The notes under the pieces were generated by a model, which saw only the letters and a program-made list of their open reading frames with translations, made no database searches and had not been told where the DNA came from. Shown here in pieces: positions 1 through 8,090 of a DNA stretch of 64,000 nucleotides (position 1 is its first letter; each line of letters starts with the position of its first letter). The DNA comes from Sporomusa malonica. Lineage in GTDB: Bacteria > Bacillota > Negativicutes > Sporomusales > Sporomusaceae. The stretch is from NCBI RefSeq assembly GCF_900176355.1, contig NZ_FWXI01000006.1:125140-189139 (forward strand), given 5' to 3'. The position numbers were made by a program, and so were the translations under genes.

Positions 1-1439
1 GCCACTTGGCCACGCTGTTTGTCCATGGTTACAACAACAATTAGTATTCCATCTTGCGAAAGCTGACGGCGGTCTCTAAGCACGATGTTTCCTACATCAC
101 CTACACCAAGACCATCAACTAAGACATTGCCTGATGTCACCTTTCCGGTTACCGCTCCTTTGTCGGGGGTAAATTCCAGTACTTGACCATTTTCAGCAAC
201 AAAAACATTTTCTTTAGGCATACCTAACGACTGAGCCAGTTTAGAATGCTTAATTAAATGGCGGTATTCTCCATGTACAGGTATAAAGAATTTAGGACGA
301 ATAAGATTGTGTATAAGCTTAAGCTCTTCCTGGCTGGCATGCCCAGATACATGGATGCCTGAGGTTGATTCATAAACTACTTCTGCACCCTGCCGGAAAA
401 GAAAATCAATAGTGCGCGATACTAGCTTTTCATTCCCTGGTATGGGCGTAGCTGAAATGATCACGGTATCACCAGGGATAATCTCAACCTTCTTATGATC
501 AGACATTGCCATCCTCGTTAAAGCAGACATTGGCTCACCTTGACTACCGGTCGTTAAGATAACAATCCCTGATGATGGATAATTGTTAATTTCATCAATA
601 TCGATGATAACGTCTTCCGGTACATTCAAGTAACCAAGTTCTAAAGCAATATTGACAACATTGACCATACTGCGTCCAAGGATAGCTACCTTGCGCCGGT
701 GTTTGCAAGCGGTATCGATTGCCTGCTGAATGCGGTGAACGTTAGACGAAAAAGAAGCGATAATAATGCGCTCTCTCGCATTGCGAAAGGTTTCATCAAA
801 TGTTACGCCGACCGATTTTTCACTTTGTGTATAGCCAGGTCTCTCAGCGTTTGTACTATCAGCTAAAAGTACAAGCACCCCTTGATCGCCTAACTCTGCA
901 AATCGATAAAAATCGGTGACCTTGCCGTCGACTGGAGTTTGATCAAGCTTGAAATCCCCAGTATGAACAATGACACCCACAGGTGTTTTTACCGACAATG
1001 CTACTGCATCGGCGATACTATGACTTACGCGAATGAAGCCAATTTTAAAATTACCTATCTGAATTTGATCTCCGGGCTTAACAGCATTTAAGTTGTTAAC
1101 AGAAACATTGTTTTCTTTCAAACGCCCTTCTAAAATTCCAAGCGTTAAGCGAGTGCCGTATACAGGTACGTTAAGTTGTTTCAATACATAAGGCAAAGCT
1201 CCAATATGATCTTCATGCCCATGTGTTAAAACAATAGCTTTTACTAAATCACGATTGTCCAATAGATAGGTGATGTCAGGAATAACTAAGTCAATGCCTA
1301 ACATATCGTCTTCAGGAAACATTAATCCTGAGTCAATTACTATTATTTCATCACCATAACGGATTACCGTCATATTTTTGCCGATTTCCCCCATCCCGCC
1401 CAGGGGAATAATTTGTACTTTGTTTGGTTGTCGTGCCAA
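1..1439 (-). CDS. rnjB: Ribonuclease J (RnjB-like), C-terminus beyond window edge
   Basis: Metallo-beta-lactamase/beta-CASP ribonuclease that processes and degrades RNA as endonuclease and 5'-3' exonuclease. About 479 codons are present; the reading frame is still open at base 1, so the family's C-terminal ~75 residues lie outside. The N-terminal half carries the zinc-binding motif HGHEDH, and further on are HTGDFK and the beta-CASP motif HVSGHA. The start is TTG at 1439, preceded by GGAGGTG (1449-1455) nine bases upstream. Its place directly after dapA matches rnjB (ymfA) of Bacillus subtilis. I choose RnjB over RnjA from gene order alone; the RNase J assignment itself is firm. Confidence 0.95.
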   Translation of the reverse strand, partial: MARQPNKVQIIPLGGMGEIGKNMTVIRYGDEIIVIDSGLMFPEDDMLGIDLVIPDITYLLDNRDLVKAIVLTHGHEDHIGALPYVLKQLNVPVYGTRLTLGILEGRLKENNVSVNNLNAVKPGDQIQIGNFKIGFIRVSHSIADAVALSVKTPVGVIVHTGDFKLDQTPVDGKVTDFYRFAELGDQGVLVLLADSTNAERPGYTQSEKSVGVTFDETFRNARERIIIASFSSNVHRIQQAIDTACKHRRKVAILGRSMVNVVNIALELGYLNVPEDVIIDIDEINNYPSSGIVILTTGSQGEPMSALTRMAMSDHKKVEIIPGDTVIISATPIPGNEKLVSRTIDFLFRQGAEVVYESTSGIHVSGHASQEELKLIHNLIRPKFFIPVHGEYRHLIKHSKLAQSLGMPKENVFVAENGQVLEFTPDKGAVTGKVTSGNVLVDGLGVGDVGNIVLRDRRQLSQDGILIVVVTMDKQRGQV

Positions 1440-1554
1440 AAAAACATACACCTCCAAAATAATTAATAAATGTAATTTAGCAAATTAAGTTTGTAACCGC
1501 CCGTTCATTAAAACTCATAAATAAAAAACCGGCCGTCCTGTCCACTTGTGAATA

Positions 1555-1583
1555 ATTATAACCTATTTAACTGCCTCTGACAA
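1555..1583 (-). promoter_or_regulatory. SigA-type promoter for the RNase J gene
   Basis: On the minus strand, TTGTCA (1578-1583) and TATAAT (1555-1560) are separated by 17 bases. Transcription would start near 1548 and give a leader of about 110 bases before the TTG start. It lies just downstream of the dapA terminator, so RNase J appears to be its own transcription unit. Confidence 0.75.
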
Positions 1584-1634
1584 CAAGTGGCAATCTCGCT
1601 CTGCAATATTATATGCAAATCCTGTCTACACATA

Positions 1635-1663
1635 CAAAAAAACCGGCAGCTTTCGCTACCGGT
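1635..1663 (-). terminator. Rho-independent terminator of the lysine-pathway operon
   Basis: On the minus strand a 9-bp stem (ACCGGTAGC / GCTGCCGGT, one G-U pair) with a GAAA tetraloop is followed by a run of seven T. It lies about 135 bases beyond the dapA stop and should end the dapB-asd-lysC-dapA transcript. Confidence 0.85.
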
Positions 1664-1698
1664 AAGTCAATTTTATCCGATGACTAACCCGCTCTAAG

Positions 1699-1785
1699 AC
1701 TCCCTCTTCTACAAGTGGGAGTTTAGGAGGCTTCCCTGGAAGTTGGGCGACTAACCTTCAGGTGGGATTAAAACCCCATCTGAAG
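1699..1785. repeat. Two-hairpin element between dapA and its terminator; possible IS200/IS605-type remnant
   Basis: Two inverted repeats lie side by side: ACTCCC...GGGAGT (1699-1722) and CTTCAGGTGGG...CCCATCTGAAG (1756-1785). They are joined by a conserved-looking linker. The second hairpin ends about 11 bases from the dapA stop codon. No transposase gene is present. From memory, the layout resembles the structured ends of IS200/IS605 (TnpB) elements in clostridia and Negativicutes, but I could not check this. The rest of the 1440-1796 gap holds only the terminator and the RNase J promoter. Confidence 0.4.
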
Positions 1786-1796
1786 CTAAGTCTACT

Positions 1797-2678
1797 TTAT
1801 AGCACCCCTATTGATTGCATTACTTTTTTGAGCTGCTCGGTTTCACTGACAGTAGGCGACACTAACGGCAGCCTCATTGGACCGGCTTTTATACCGATAA
1901 GGTTAACTGCATCTTTAATAGGTATTGGATTTGTTGTAATAAAGATAACTTTAAAGAAAGGCAGGAGTTCTAGGTGTAGTGCTTGAGCTTTAGCAATATC
2001 GCCGGCATAAAAGGCAGCTATCATCTCCTGCATACGTTTTCCTACAATATGAGCGGCTACACTGATAACGCCATTCCCTCCCACGGACAGTAATGGCAGC
2101 GTCAGCCCATCATCACCGCTGTACACTAAAAAATCATTAGGAGTATTACGGATAATCTCAGAAACTTGCTCCAAGCTACCACTTGCCTCTTTCACAGCTA
2201 CAATATTGTTAATCTCAGCCAACCGCGCAATTGTTCCCGGCAGAATATTCGAACCTGTGCGACCCGGAACATTATACACAATAAGTGGTAAAGTTGTGGA
2301 ATCGGCAATAGCCTTAAAATGCTGATAGTATCCTTCTTGTGGGGGTTTATTATAGTAAGGTCCAACAAGCATGGCACCATGCACACCGACCTTTTCAGCT
2401 TCTTTGGTTAATTCTATCGAGGCTCTGGTATCATTTGAACCTGTGCCGGCAATTACAGTAGCTCTATCGCCTACGGCTTCCAATACCGCCCTAAAGAGAT
2501 TAACCTTCTCACTGTTACTCAGTGTTGCCGATTCACCAGTGCTACCAGCCACAACAATGCCATCTGAACCATTATCTACAAGGTATTGTGCCAATTTTGC
2601 AGCTTCACTATAGTTAATACTATAATCATCATTAAACGGGGTTACCATTGCGGTTAAAACACGCCCGAAATTCCTCAT
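1797..2678 (-). CDS. dapA: 4-hydroxy-tetrahydrodipicolinate synthase
   Basis: Condenses pyruvate with aspartate semialdehyde, the first committed step to diaminopimelate and lysine; a cytosolic TIM-barrel enzyme. 293 aa, the normal length. Visible motifs are GSTGES near residue 45, YNVPGRT with catalytic Tyr135, and the Schiff-base lysine Lys163 in VAVKEASG. It is the last gene of the riboswitch-controlled operon, 15 bases after lysC. In a spore-former the same pathway also feeds dipicolinate and peptidoglycan. Confidence 0.97.
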   Translation of the reverse strand: MRNFGRVLTAMVTPFNDDYSINYSEAAKLAQYLVDNGSDGIVVAGSTGESATLSNSEKVNLFRAVLEAVGDRATVIAGTGSNDTRASIELTKEAEKVGVHGAMLVGPYYNKPPQEGYYQHFKAIADSTTLPLIVYNVPGRTGSNILPGTIARLAEINNIVAVKEASGSLEQVSEIIRNTPNDFLVYSGDDGLTLPLLSVGGNGVISVAAHIVGKRMQEMIAAFYAGDIAKAQALHLELLPFFKVIFITTNPIPIKDAVNLIGIKAGPMRLPLVSPTVSETEQLKKVMQSIGVL

Positions 2679-2693
2679 TAAACTCTCCCCTTA

Positions 2694-3914
2694 TTAAGTT
2701 GATAAACCAAACTTCTCATGAAGTGATTTAACTGCTGCTCCAACATCGCTTTGTGGCACAAGCACCGAAATGGAGGTATGAGAGTCTACTGTTTGGAGAA
2801 TAGCAATCTTATTACATGACAATGCTTCAATAAAACTTGCCATAACTCCAGGTACTTCACGCATTCCGCCGCCAACAACCGATACTTTAGCGCAGTTTTC
2901 TAAGAGTTCAATTTCATACCCTTGGCGTTTGAGTTTAGCTGCTGCCCTTTCAGCGTGATCCGCATTAATCGTAAACATGATTTGACCTGGATGAACATTA
3001 ATTAAATCAACGCTGATATCACTGTCGGCCAGTGTTTTGAATACTTTGAAACTGGCGTCACTCGCCATAGTTTCATCAAGATGAACTTTAATCTGAACAA
3101 TATTTGTCAAATAAGTTACACCTGTAGCTACTTTATCGATTACTGCCGCTCCATCGGTATCTTCTTTGGCAATATTAGTGATTAGCGTACCAGGCGCGTC
3201 AGAAAACGTTGATTTTACTACAAGTGGAATATTTTTCTGCATAGCAATTTCTACTGCCCGAGGATGAATGACTTTAGCACCTTGATGAGCCAATTGACAT
3301 ACCTCCCCGTAGCTTATACAATCAAGAATCTTAGCATCATTGACAATTCTTGGGTCTGCTGTCATAATTCCGTCAACATCGGTATATATCTCTACCATCT
3401 CGGCATTTAGCGATGCGCCTAAGGCTGAAGCACTAGTATCACTTCCCCCCCGCCCCAGAGTGGTAAATTCGCCGTCGCCTGTCATCCCCTGGAAGCCACA
3501 TATAACAGGTACTTTTCCTTGCTTTAAGAGGCTAATTATACGTGTAGGATCACATTTTAAAATCCGAGCATTATTAAATGTCGCATCAGTAATAATACCA
3601 GCGTGCCCTCCTGTTAGCATAACGGCTTCCATACCTGCGGCCTGTAGCGTTCCGGCCATAACCACAGCTGAAATCATCTCACCGCAATACATAATCTGAT
3701 CGAGCTCACGAGCTGCAATACCCTTATATGCCGTTCGCGCTATTCCGATTAACGTGTCCGTCGCGTAGGGAGCTCCCTGGCGTCCCATTGCCGATACGAC
3801 AACAACCGGACTAAATCCTTGGTCACGTGCCCGCTCAACCTTGCGCAATACCAGTTCCCGCACTTCGGGTGAAGCTACTGATGTTCCCCCGAATTTCTGG
3901 ACAATTATTCGCAT
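2694..3914 (-). CDS. lysC: Aspartate kinase, monofunctional
   Basis: Phosphorylates aspartate, the entry step of the aspartate family pathway. 406 aa, begins with the typical VQKFGGTSVA signature, and has the kinase domain to about residue 245 (GRGGSDTSA motif). Two ACT domains follow, the usual site of feedback inhibition by lysine or meso-diaminopimelate. Position between asd and dapA matches dapG of Bacillus, so dapG is an equally good name. Ten bases separate it from asd. Its length argues against a bifunctional kinase/homoserine dehydrogenase. Confidence 0.95.
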   Translation of the reverse strand: MRIIVQKFGGTSVASPEVRELVLRKVERARDQGFSPVVVVSAMGRQGAPYATDTLIGIARTAYKGIAARELDQIMYCGEMISAVVMAGTLQAAGMEAVMLTGGHAGIITDATFNNARILKCDPTRIISLLKQGKVPVICGFQGMTGDGEFTTLGRGGSDTSASALGASLNAEMVEIYTDVDGIMTADPRIVNDAKILDCISYGEVCQLAHQGAKVIHPRAVEIAMQKNIPLVVKSTFSDAPGTLITNIAKEDTDGAAVIDKVATGVTYLTNIVQIKVHLDETMASDASFKVFKTLADSDISVDLINVHPGQIMFTINADHAERAAAKLKRQGYEIELLENCAKVSVVGGGMREVPGVMASFIEALSCNKIAILQTVDSHTSISVLVPQSDVGAAVKSLHEKFGLST

Positions 3915-3924
3915 TTTTTACACC

Positions 3925-4956
3925 TCAAATTAAATTATGTTCAACCATGTACTCGGCAATCTGCACAGCATTAAGCGCCGCACCTTTCCTGATTTGATCG
4001 CCTACTACCCACATATTTAACCCGTGAGGCACGGTTTTATCTGCGCGAATCCGACCAACAGATACTTCGTTACGGTCAGAAGTATACAATGGCATAGGAT
4101 ATAACATCTCAGCCGGATTATCTTCCACAATAACGCCGGGAAACTTAGCCAGTACCTGTTTAGCTTCTTCAGGAGACATTGGACCATCAAGCTCAATATT
4201 AACTGATTCAGAATGACTCCGATATACTGGTACTCGTACTGTTGTTGCAGTTATACCAACAGTGTAGTCATTCAATATTTTATGGGTTTCATGTACCATC
4301 TTCATTTCTTCTTTGGTGTAGTCATCTTCGACAAATACGTCAATTTGGGGTAACAGGTTAAAGGCTATCTGATAATGTTTTGGTAAACTCGCGCCTGGCA
4401 GTATGTTAGCCTCAACCGGACTTTTTTCCATAACTGCCTTAACCTGATCTGTCAACTCATCAATTGCTTCTTTGCCTGCGCCGGAAACAGCCTGGTAAGT
4501 TGAAACAACAATCCGCTTTATCTTAACAACATCATAGATCGGCTTGAGCGCCATAACCATAATAATTGTGGAACAATTAGGGTTAGCAATAATTCCTTTA
4601 TGATTTTTTATTGCCTCAGGATTCACCTCAGGTACGACTAGGGGTACTTCCGGGTCCATACGGAACGCACTGGAATTGTCGATAACAACAGCGCCACGCT
4701 TGACTGCTTCTGGCGCTAACGTTTTGCTAGTTGCCCCACCAGCAAACAAGGCAATGTGCACGTCCTTGAATGAATCAGGTTTTGCTTCTTCAACTATGTA
4801 GTCCTTGCCCATAAATTCGATCACTTTGCCGGCTGACCGCTCAGACGCTAGAAGCTTTAATTCATTAAACGGAAACTCCCGCTCTTCAATTAGTTTTAAA
4901 AATTCCTGGCCAACTGCTCCTGTTGCCCCCAAAATTGCCACATTATATTTTTTCAT
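3925..4956 (-). CDS. asd: Aspartate-semialdehyde dehydrogenase
   Basis: Reduces aspartyl phosphate to aspartate semialdehyde with NADPH. 343 aa. The N-terminal nucleotide-binding loop is GATGAVGQ (residues 10-17), and the catalytic cysteine is Cys128 in NPNCST. The gene sits between dapB and lysC in the lysine operon, 52 bases after dapB. In Bacillus the dipicolinate synthase genes spoVFA/spoVFB precede asd; here dapB takes that place. Confidence 0.97.
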   Translation of the reverse strand: MKKYNVAILGATGAVGQEFLKLIEEREFPFNELKLLASERSAGKVIEFMGKDYIVEEAKPDSFKDVHIALFAGGATSKTLAPEAVKRGAVVIDNSSAFRMDPEVPLVVPEVNPEAIKNHKGIIANPNCSTIIMVMALKPIYDVVKIKRIVVSTYQAVSGAGKEAIDELTDQVKAVMEKSPVEANILPGASLPKHYQIAFNLLPQIDVFVEDDYTKEEMKMVHETHKILNDYTVGITATTVRVPVYRSHSESVNIELDGPMSPEEAKQVLAKFPGVIVEDNPAEMLYPMPLYTSDRNEVSVGRIRADKTVPHGLNMWVVGDQIRKGAALNAVQIAEYMVEHNLI

Positions 4957-5008
4957 TTAGACAGCTCCCCCATACTTTTGACGTTATCTTATGCTACTTT
5001 GCAAAGCT

Positions 5009-5803
5009 TTAGCCCATTATATGTTCAAGACCATAAATTAGTCCATCAACAGTCAATACTTTTTTACAGGCCAGTACTACTCCAGGCATAAATGATTCCC
5101 GTGATATTGAGTCGTGGCGAATCGTAAGCGTTTGACCTAAACCGCCAAAAATAACTTCCTGGTGAGCTACATAACCTGGCAATCGGACACTATGCAACCT
5201 GATTCCCGCTAAATCTCCCCCCCGAGCACCTGTTAGTTTTTCTACCTCATCTGGATGGCCTTGACGCATATCGCCCCGTACCTTGGAAATTAACTCAGCA
5301 GTCCGAAGTGCTGTACCGGAAGGAGCGTCAAGCTTCTGATCATGGTGCATCTCAATAATTTCAACATGTGGCAGGTATTTTGCAGCTTCTTGCGCCAGTT
5401 TCATCATGAGAATAGCACCTATTGCAAAATTAGGTGCAATAATTGCATTAACCTTTGCAGCTGCGCAAAGCTCGCGAACTTCATTAAGCTCGGCTTCCCC
5501 TAGACCAGTAGTGCCTACTACTGGACATACTCCGTTTTTTATTGCAATTCTAATATTATTCATTACTGCTTCTGGGTTAGTAAAATCAACCATGACTTGG
5601 GGTTTTGTTTCGTTGATGACGGTAGTTAAATCGTTACCAACAGTTACGCCAGTCTTTCCTGCACCAATTATATCCCCAACATCGGCAAAAGCGGAGTTTT
5701 TGTCCACTGCACCTACTACGCTCAACTGCTGATCTTTATGAACTGCTAGTAAGACCTCCCGCCCCATTTTACCATAGGCTCCACAAACCATTACTCTAAT
5801 CAA
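5009..5803 (-). CDS. dapB: 4-hydroxy-tetrahydrodipicolinate reductase
   Basis: NAD(P)H-dependent reductase that follows DapA in diaminopimelate synthesis. 264 aa, with the N-terminal Rossmann motif GAYGKMGRE and the catalytic and substrate motifs EIIEMHHDQK and DAPSGTA. The start is TTG, preceded by AGGAGGTGG at a spacing of about eight bases. It is the first gene of the operon, so the upstream lysine riboswitch controls it and the three genes after it. Confidence 0.97.
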   Translation of the reverse strand: MIRVMVCGAYGKMGREVLLAVHKDQQLSVVGAVDKNSAFADVGDIIGAGKTGVTVGNDLTTVINETKPQVMVDFTNPEAVMNNIRIAIKNGVCPVVGTTGLGEAELNEVRELCAAAKVNAIIAPNFAIGAILMMKLAQEAAKYLPHVEIIEMHHDQKLDAPSGTALRTAELISKVRGDMRQGHPDEVEKLTGARGGDLAGIRLHSVRLPGYVAHQEVIFGGLGQTLTIRHDSISRESFMPGVVLACKKVLTVDGLIYGLEHIMG

Positions 5804-5821
5804 GCGCTATCCACCTCCTGT

Positions 5822-5862
5822 TAATAAAAAGCAGCCGGTGAGCGCGTTTCTCACCGGCTGCC
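5822..5862 (-). terminator. Expression-platform terminator of the lysine riboswitch
   Basis: On the minus strand a 12-bp perfect GC-rich stem (GCAGCCGGTGAG / CTCACCGGCTGC) with a 7-base loop is followed by TTTTTATT. It lies between the lysine aptamer and the dapB start. It should form when lysine is bound and stop transcription before dapB. Confidence 0.92.
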
Positions 5863-5916
5863 AAATGGCAACGTTTTTCTGACCATAGGAAAATAAAATA
5901 TATCTTCCCCTGACCA

Positions 5917-6085
5917 GATGAGATAGCGCTCCACCAAGTAATGGTGACAGTCTTAAATCTATTTGATGTAAGACCAATAAGAAGACTTGGCAGTCTTGCT
6001 TACTTCGGCGGTCGCCCCTTTTCTCTCAGGTCATTGATGCCACTCTCCCTGAAAGTACTCTTGACGCCCGCACCTCTACTTCATC
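5917..6085 (-). promoter_or_regulatory. Lysine riboswitch (L box) aptamer
   Basis: The minus strand carries the conserved L-box blocks in order: AGAGGTGCG with GCGTCAAGAGTA, AAAGGGGCGACCGCCGAAG, TTGGTCTTAC, and CTGTCACC...GGTGGAGCGCTATCTC. The ends GATGAAGTAG (6076-6085) and CTATCTCATC (5917-5926) pair to form P1 with two internal mismatches. The lysine-biosynthesis gene dapB follows, with a terminator between. This is established L-box architecture: lysine binding favours termination. Plus-strand open frames across it are chance. Confidence 0.95.
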
Positions 6086-6120
6086 CTGTACAGGATGTTG
6101 CTTATTCATTTTATACACAT

Positions 6121-6148
6121 TTTATACTAAAGGTTCCAGTATTGTCAA
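6121..6148 (-). promoter_or_regulatory. SigA-type promoter of the lysine operon
   Basis: On the minus strand, TTGACA (6143-6148) and TATAAA (6121-6126) are separated by 16 bases. The predicted start near 6114 lies about 30 bases upstream of riboswitch helix P1, the usual layout. Confidence 0.8.
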
Positions 6149-6202
6149 TAAATATTAAAAAACTGTATACTTGCAAACAAAATCCCCATAAGAAAACCCC
6201 AG

Positions 6203-6868
6203 TTATTTTAACGCGTGAGTTTCGACATCTTTAGCGCCATTTTGTCTAAGTACCTGAGCTGCTTGATTAACCTTAACAGCATCAGAACGAATAATAGCAA
6301 GAATTCCGCCCTGTGCTACCTGCTGCTCATAACGCCTGCCTGCTTCTGCCGGAATACCCCAGTCGATAAGACCGCCGGCAATACCACCTGCGACTGCTCC
6401 GCTTAAAGCTGCAGCAATAGGTCCTGCGGCAAGGATTGGTCCGACACCAGGAATAGCCAAGGCACCAGCACCTAGAAGCAAACCTCCAATACCACCCAAA
6501 GTACCGCCTGTTAGGGCACCGTCAGTAATATCATCCTCAAAATATTCCTCTCCCTGCTGGGCTCGATTATTTTTGTTCTTAGAAACAATATTAATTTCCT
6601 CAGTTGTAAACCCTTGTGATCTAAGTGCATTAACAGCCCGCTCGGCATTATCACGAGAATTGAATACGCCAATTACACTTTTAACACCTTGAGTACTCCC
6701 TTGCATTGCTCCAGACTGAGTTTGAACAGAGGAGCTTGGAGACTGCGTCTGGGAATTGACAGATTGAGTCTGAGCTTGGGCATAGCTATTGACCAAGGCG
6801 TTTCCTGCCTGACCTGTAGTCTGAGTTGGTGCTTGGCTGCCACCACTGGTATTGTTTGTGTTCGCCAT
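6203..6868 (-). CDS. YflT-like general stress protein with glycine-rich central segment
   Basis: 221 aa. Residues 1-60 are Gln/Ser/Thr-rich and low in complexity. Then comes a domain beginning VIGVFNSRDNAERAV, which resembles the heat-induced stress protein YflT/general stress protein family. It is followed by a strongly Gly/Ala-rich hydrophobic stretch of glycine-zipper type, and a C-terminal half-domain (GGILAIIRSD...). The exact role of such proteins is unknown; I infer a stress function. I choose the ATG at 6868, eight bases from AGGAGG, over the TTG three bases upstream. The ribosome-binding site overlaps a strong hairpin, described separately. Confidence 0.75.
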   Translation of the reverse strand: MANTNNTSGGSQAPTQTTGQAGNALVNSYAQAQTQSVNSQTQSPSSSVQTQSGAMQGSTQGVKSVIGVFNSRDNAERAVNALRSQGFTTEEINIVSKNKNNRAQQGEEYFEDDITDGALTGGTLGGIGGLLLGAGALAIPGVGPILAAGPIAAALSGAVAGGIAGGLIDWGIPAEAGRRYEQQVAQGGILAIIRSDAVKVNQAAQVLRQNGAKDVETHALK

Positions 6869-6876
6869 CAATAAAG

Positions 6877-6913
6877 CCTCCTAACATTAGTCTGATATTC
6901 GTCTAATGTTAGG
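6877..6913 (-). promoter_or_regulatory. Hairpin overlapping the Shine-Dalgarno site of the stress gene
   Basis: A perfect 11-bp inverted repeat (CCTAACATTAG at 6880-6890, CTAATGTTAGG at 6903-6913) with a 12-base loop lies in the 65 bases between ymxH and the stress gene. In the mRNA its 3' arm runs into the AGGAGG site (6877-6882), pairing half of it. There is no T run, so it does not look like a terminator. It could limit translation until melted or bound. Confidence 0.55.
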
Positions 6914-6933
6914 TTTAACCAGCATAAGATTTT

Positions 6934-7209
6934 TTATTCCCGGCTAAATCGCGAATACATACGGTCGTAGGCATTATTTAAATCGACAATGACAACTTCA
7001 TCACCAATGCGTCTAATAGCCTGCCACGGTATTGTTGTTATTTGCCTGTCATTTAAAAATTGAAACACTGTTTTAGGTTTTGGCAGTATTAATCCGCTAA
7101 TCGCACCAGTTTGACTGTCAAAAGTTAGTTCACATTCACCAATTGTACCTAGCCGGGCACCATCTCCCAAATTAATAACTTCTTTCCCTGCCATTTCGCT
7201 TATCCGCAT
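6934..7209 (-). CDS. ymxH: YlmC/YmxH family PRC-barrel protein
   Basis: 91 aa, matching the small YlmC/YmxH sporulation-associated family. It begins MRISEMAGKEVINL and keeps the PRC-barrel-like pattern with GTIGECEL and the C-terminal YDRM motif. Molecular function is not established for the family. In Bacillus subtilis ymxH follows mlpA directly; here dut and a small membrane-protein gene lie between them. Thirteen bases separate it from the upstream membrane-protein gene, suggesting co-transcription. Confidence 0.85.
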   Translation of the reverse strand: MRISEMAGKEVINLGDGARLGTIGECELTFDSQTGAISGLILPKPKTVFQFLNDRQITTIPWQAIRRIGDEVVIVDLNNAYDRMYSRFSRE

Positions 7210-7222
7210 ACAATCACCTACT

Positions 7223-7543
7223 TTACTTATTGCCGAATGATTTACTAAGCAGCGGTTGAATAACCGCTACTCCAATAGCCGTCATTGCTAAAGGATCGAA
7301 GGCGAGTATACTTATCGTTATTCTCTCAGGCAGTTCAAGCTTCAAGAATGAAACGATCATAACTAACGATAGATATACACCGCCCGCAGTGGCCACCAAT
7401 TCCTGCACAGCATTGGAAAAGGGTGATGGCCGAGGCTCTATTGGCGGAACATTATCCAGCCCTACACGGGAGCGACAGACACGAAGCCAAATAGACCAAA
7501 TAGCTGCCAGAATAATCACAACTAACGTCGCCCATGTATACAT
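7223..7543 (-). CDS. Small membrane protein of unknown function
   Basis: 106 aa that I do not recognise. There is an N-terminal membrane segment (about residues 5-20), a polar proline-rich stretch (IEPRPSPFSN), a second hydrophobic segment (about 50-68) and a third weakly hydrophobic one near 80-98. A GGGGGG-rich ribosome-binding site precedes the ATG. It follows the dut terminator and runs into ymxH. The 90-base gap upstream holds that terminator and a short inverted repeat, CTACCA/TGGTAG (7567-7585), that could be part of its promoter region. Confidence 0.6.
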   Translation of the reverse strand: MYTWATLVVIILAAIWSIWLRVCRSRVGLDNVPPIEPRPSPFSNAVQELVATAGGVYLSLVMIVSFLKLELPERITISILAFDPLAMTAIGVAVIQPLLSKSFGNK

Positions 7544-7601
7544 GGCAGCCCCCCCTTAACCTGCTTCTACCAATGTATATGGTAGCTTAAAGTAAGTTAT
7601 G

Positions 7602-7634
7602 AAAAAACTTCAAGGGCAAAATCCCTTGAAGTTT
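7602..7634 (-). terminator. Rho-independent terminator after dut
   Basis: On the minus strand a 12-bp stem (AAACTTCAAGGG / CCCTTGAAGTTT) closes a 6-base loop and runs into TTTTTTC. It begins at the last base of the dut stop codon and ends the mlpA-dut unit. Confidence 0.9.
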
Positions 7635-8077
7635 TATTTTCCAGTACTGCCTAAGCCACCCATGCGCTCATTGCCGGAGCAATCATTATCGGTTTTTAAA
7701 TATTTATAAAAAATTCCCTGAGCCAAGCGAGTTCCTTTAGTTATTACTACCGACTTATCACCATGATTAAATATTGCAATTAAAATATGTCCTTCATTAT
7801 CCTGATTATTATAATAATCAGCATCAATGATTCCCTGTCCGTTAATTAAACTCAGGCTATGCTTGACAGCCAGCCCGGAGCGGATATGAATACCCAAATA
7901 TTCATCACTTTCCATATAGGCTTTTAGCCCTGTAGGTACTAATGTAACCTTCCCAGGATCTAAAGTTGCATCATATCCGGCGGCAATATCATACCCAGCG
8001 CTTAACGCGGTCTTACGAGCAGGCAAGATAATCCCACAATCTTGATACTTACTAATTATTTCAAAACCTCTAGCCAT
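7634..8077 (-). CDS. dut: dUTP diphosphatase (dUTPase)
   Basis: Trimeric dUTPase that hydrolyses dUTP to dUMP and pyrophosphate, keeping uracil out of DNA. 147 aa. The family motifs are in order: SAGYDIAAGYD (I), RSGLAVKH (II), GIIDADYYN (III), GTRLAQGIF (IV) and GGLGSTGK (V). I start at the ATG at 8077, which has GAAGGAG just upstream. A longer frame reaching into mlpA adds a hydrophobic stretch foreign to the family. Thirteen bases separate it from mlpA, so the two are likely co-transcribed. Confidence 0.93.
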   Translation of the reverse strand: MARGFEIISKYQDCGIILPARKTALSAGYDIAAGYDATLDPGKVTLVPTGLKAYMESDEYLGIHIRSGLAVKHSLSLINGQGIIDADYYNNQDNEGHILIAIFNHGDKSVVITKGTRLAQGIFYKYLKTDNDCSGNERMGGLGSTGK

Positions 8078-8090
8078 AATATCTCCTTCG

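Noticed and set aside
1762-1986. Plus-strand 74-codon frame at the dapA end
   Set aside because: It is antisense to dapA and the hairpin element and lacks a ribosome-binding site.
5941-6234. Plus-strand 97-codon frame
   Set aside because: It is antisense to the lysine riboswitch and its promoter, with no ribosome-binding site or plausible protein features.
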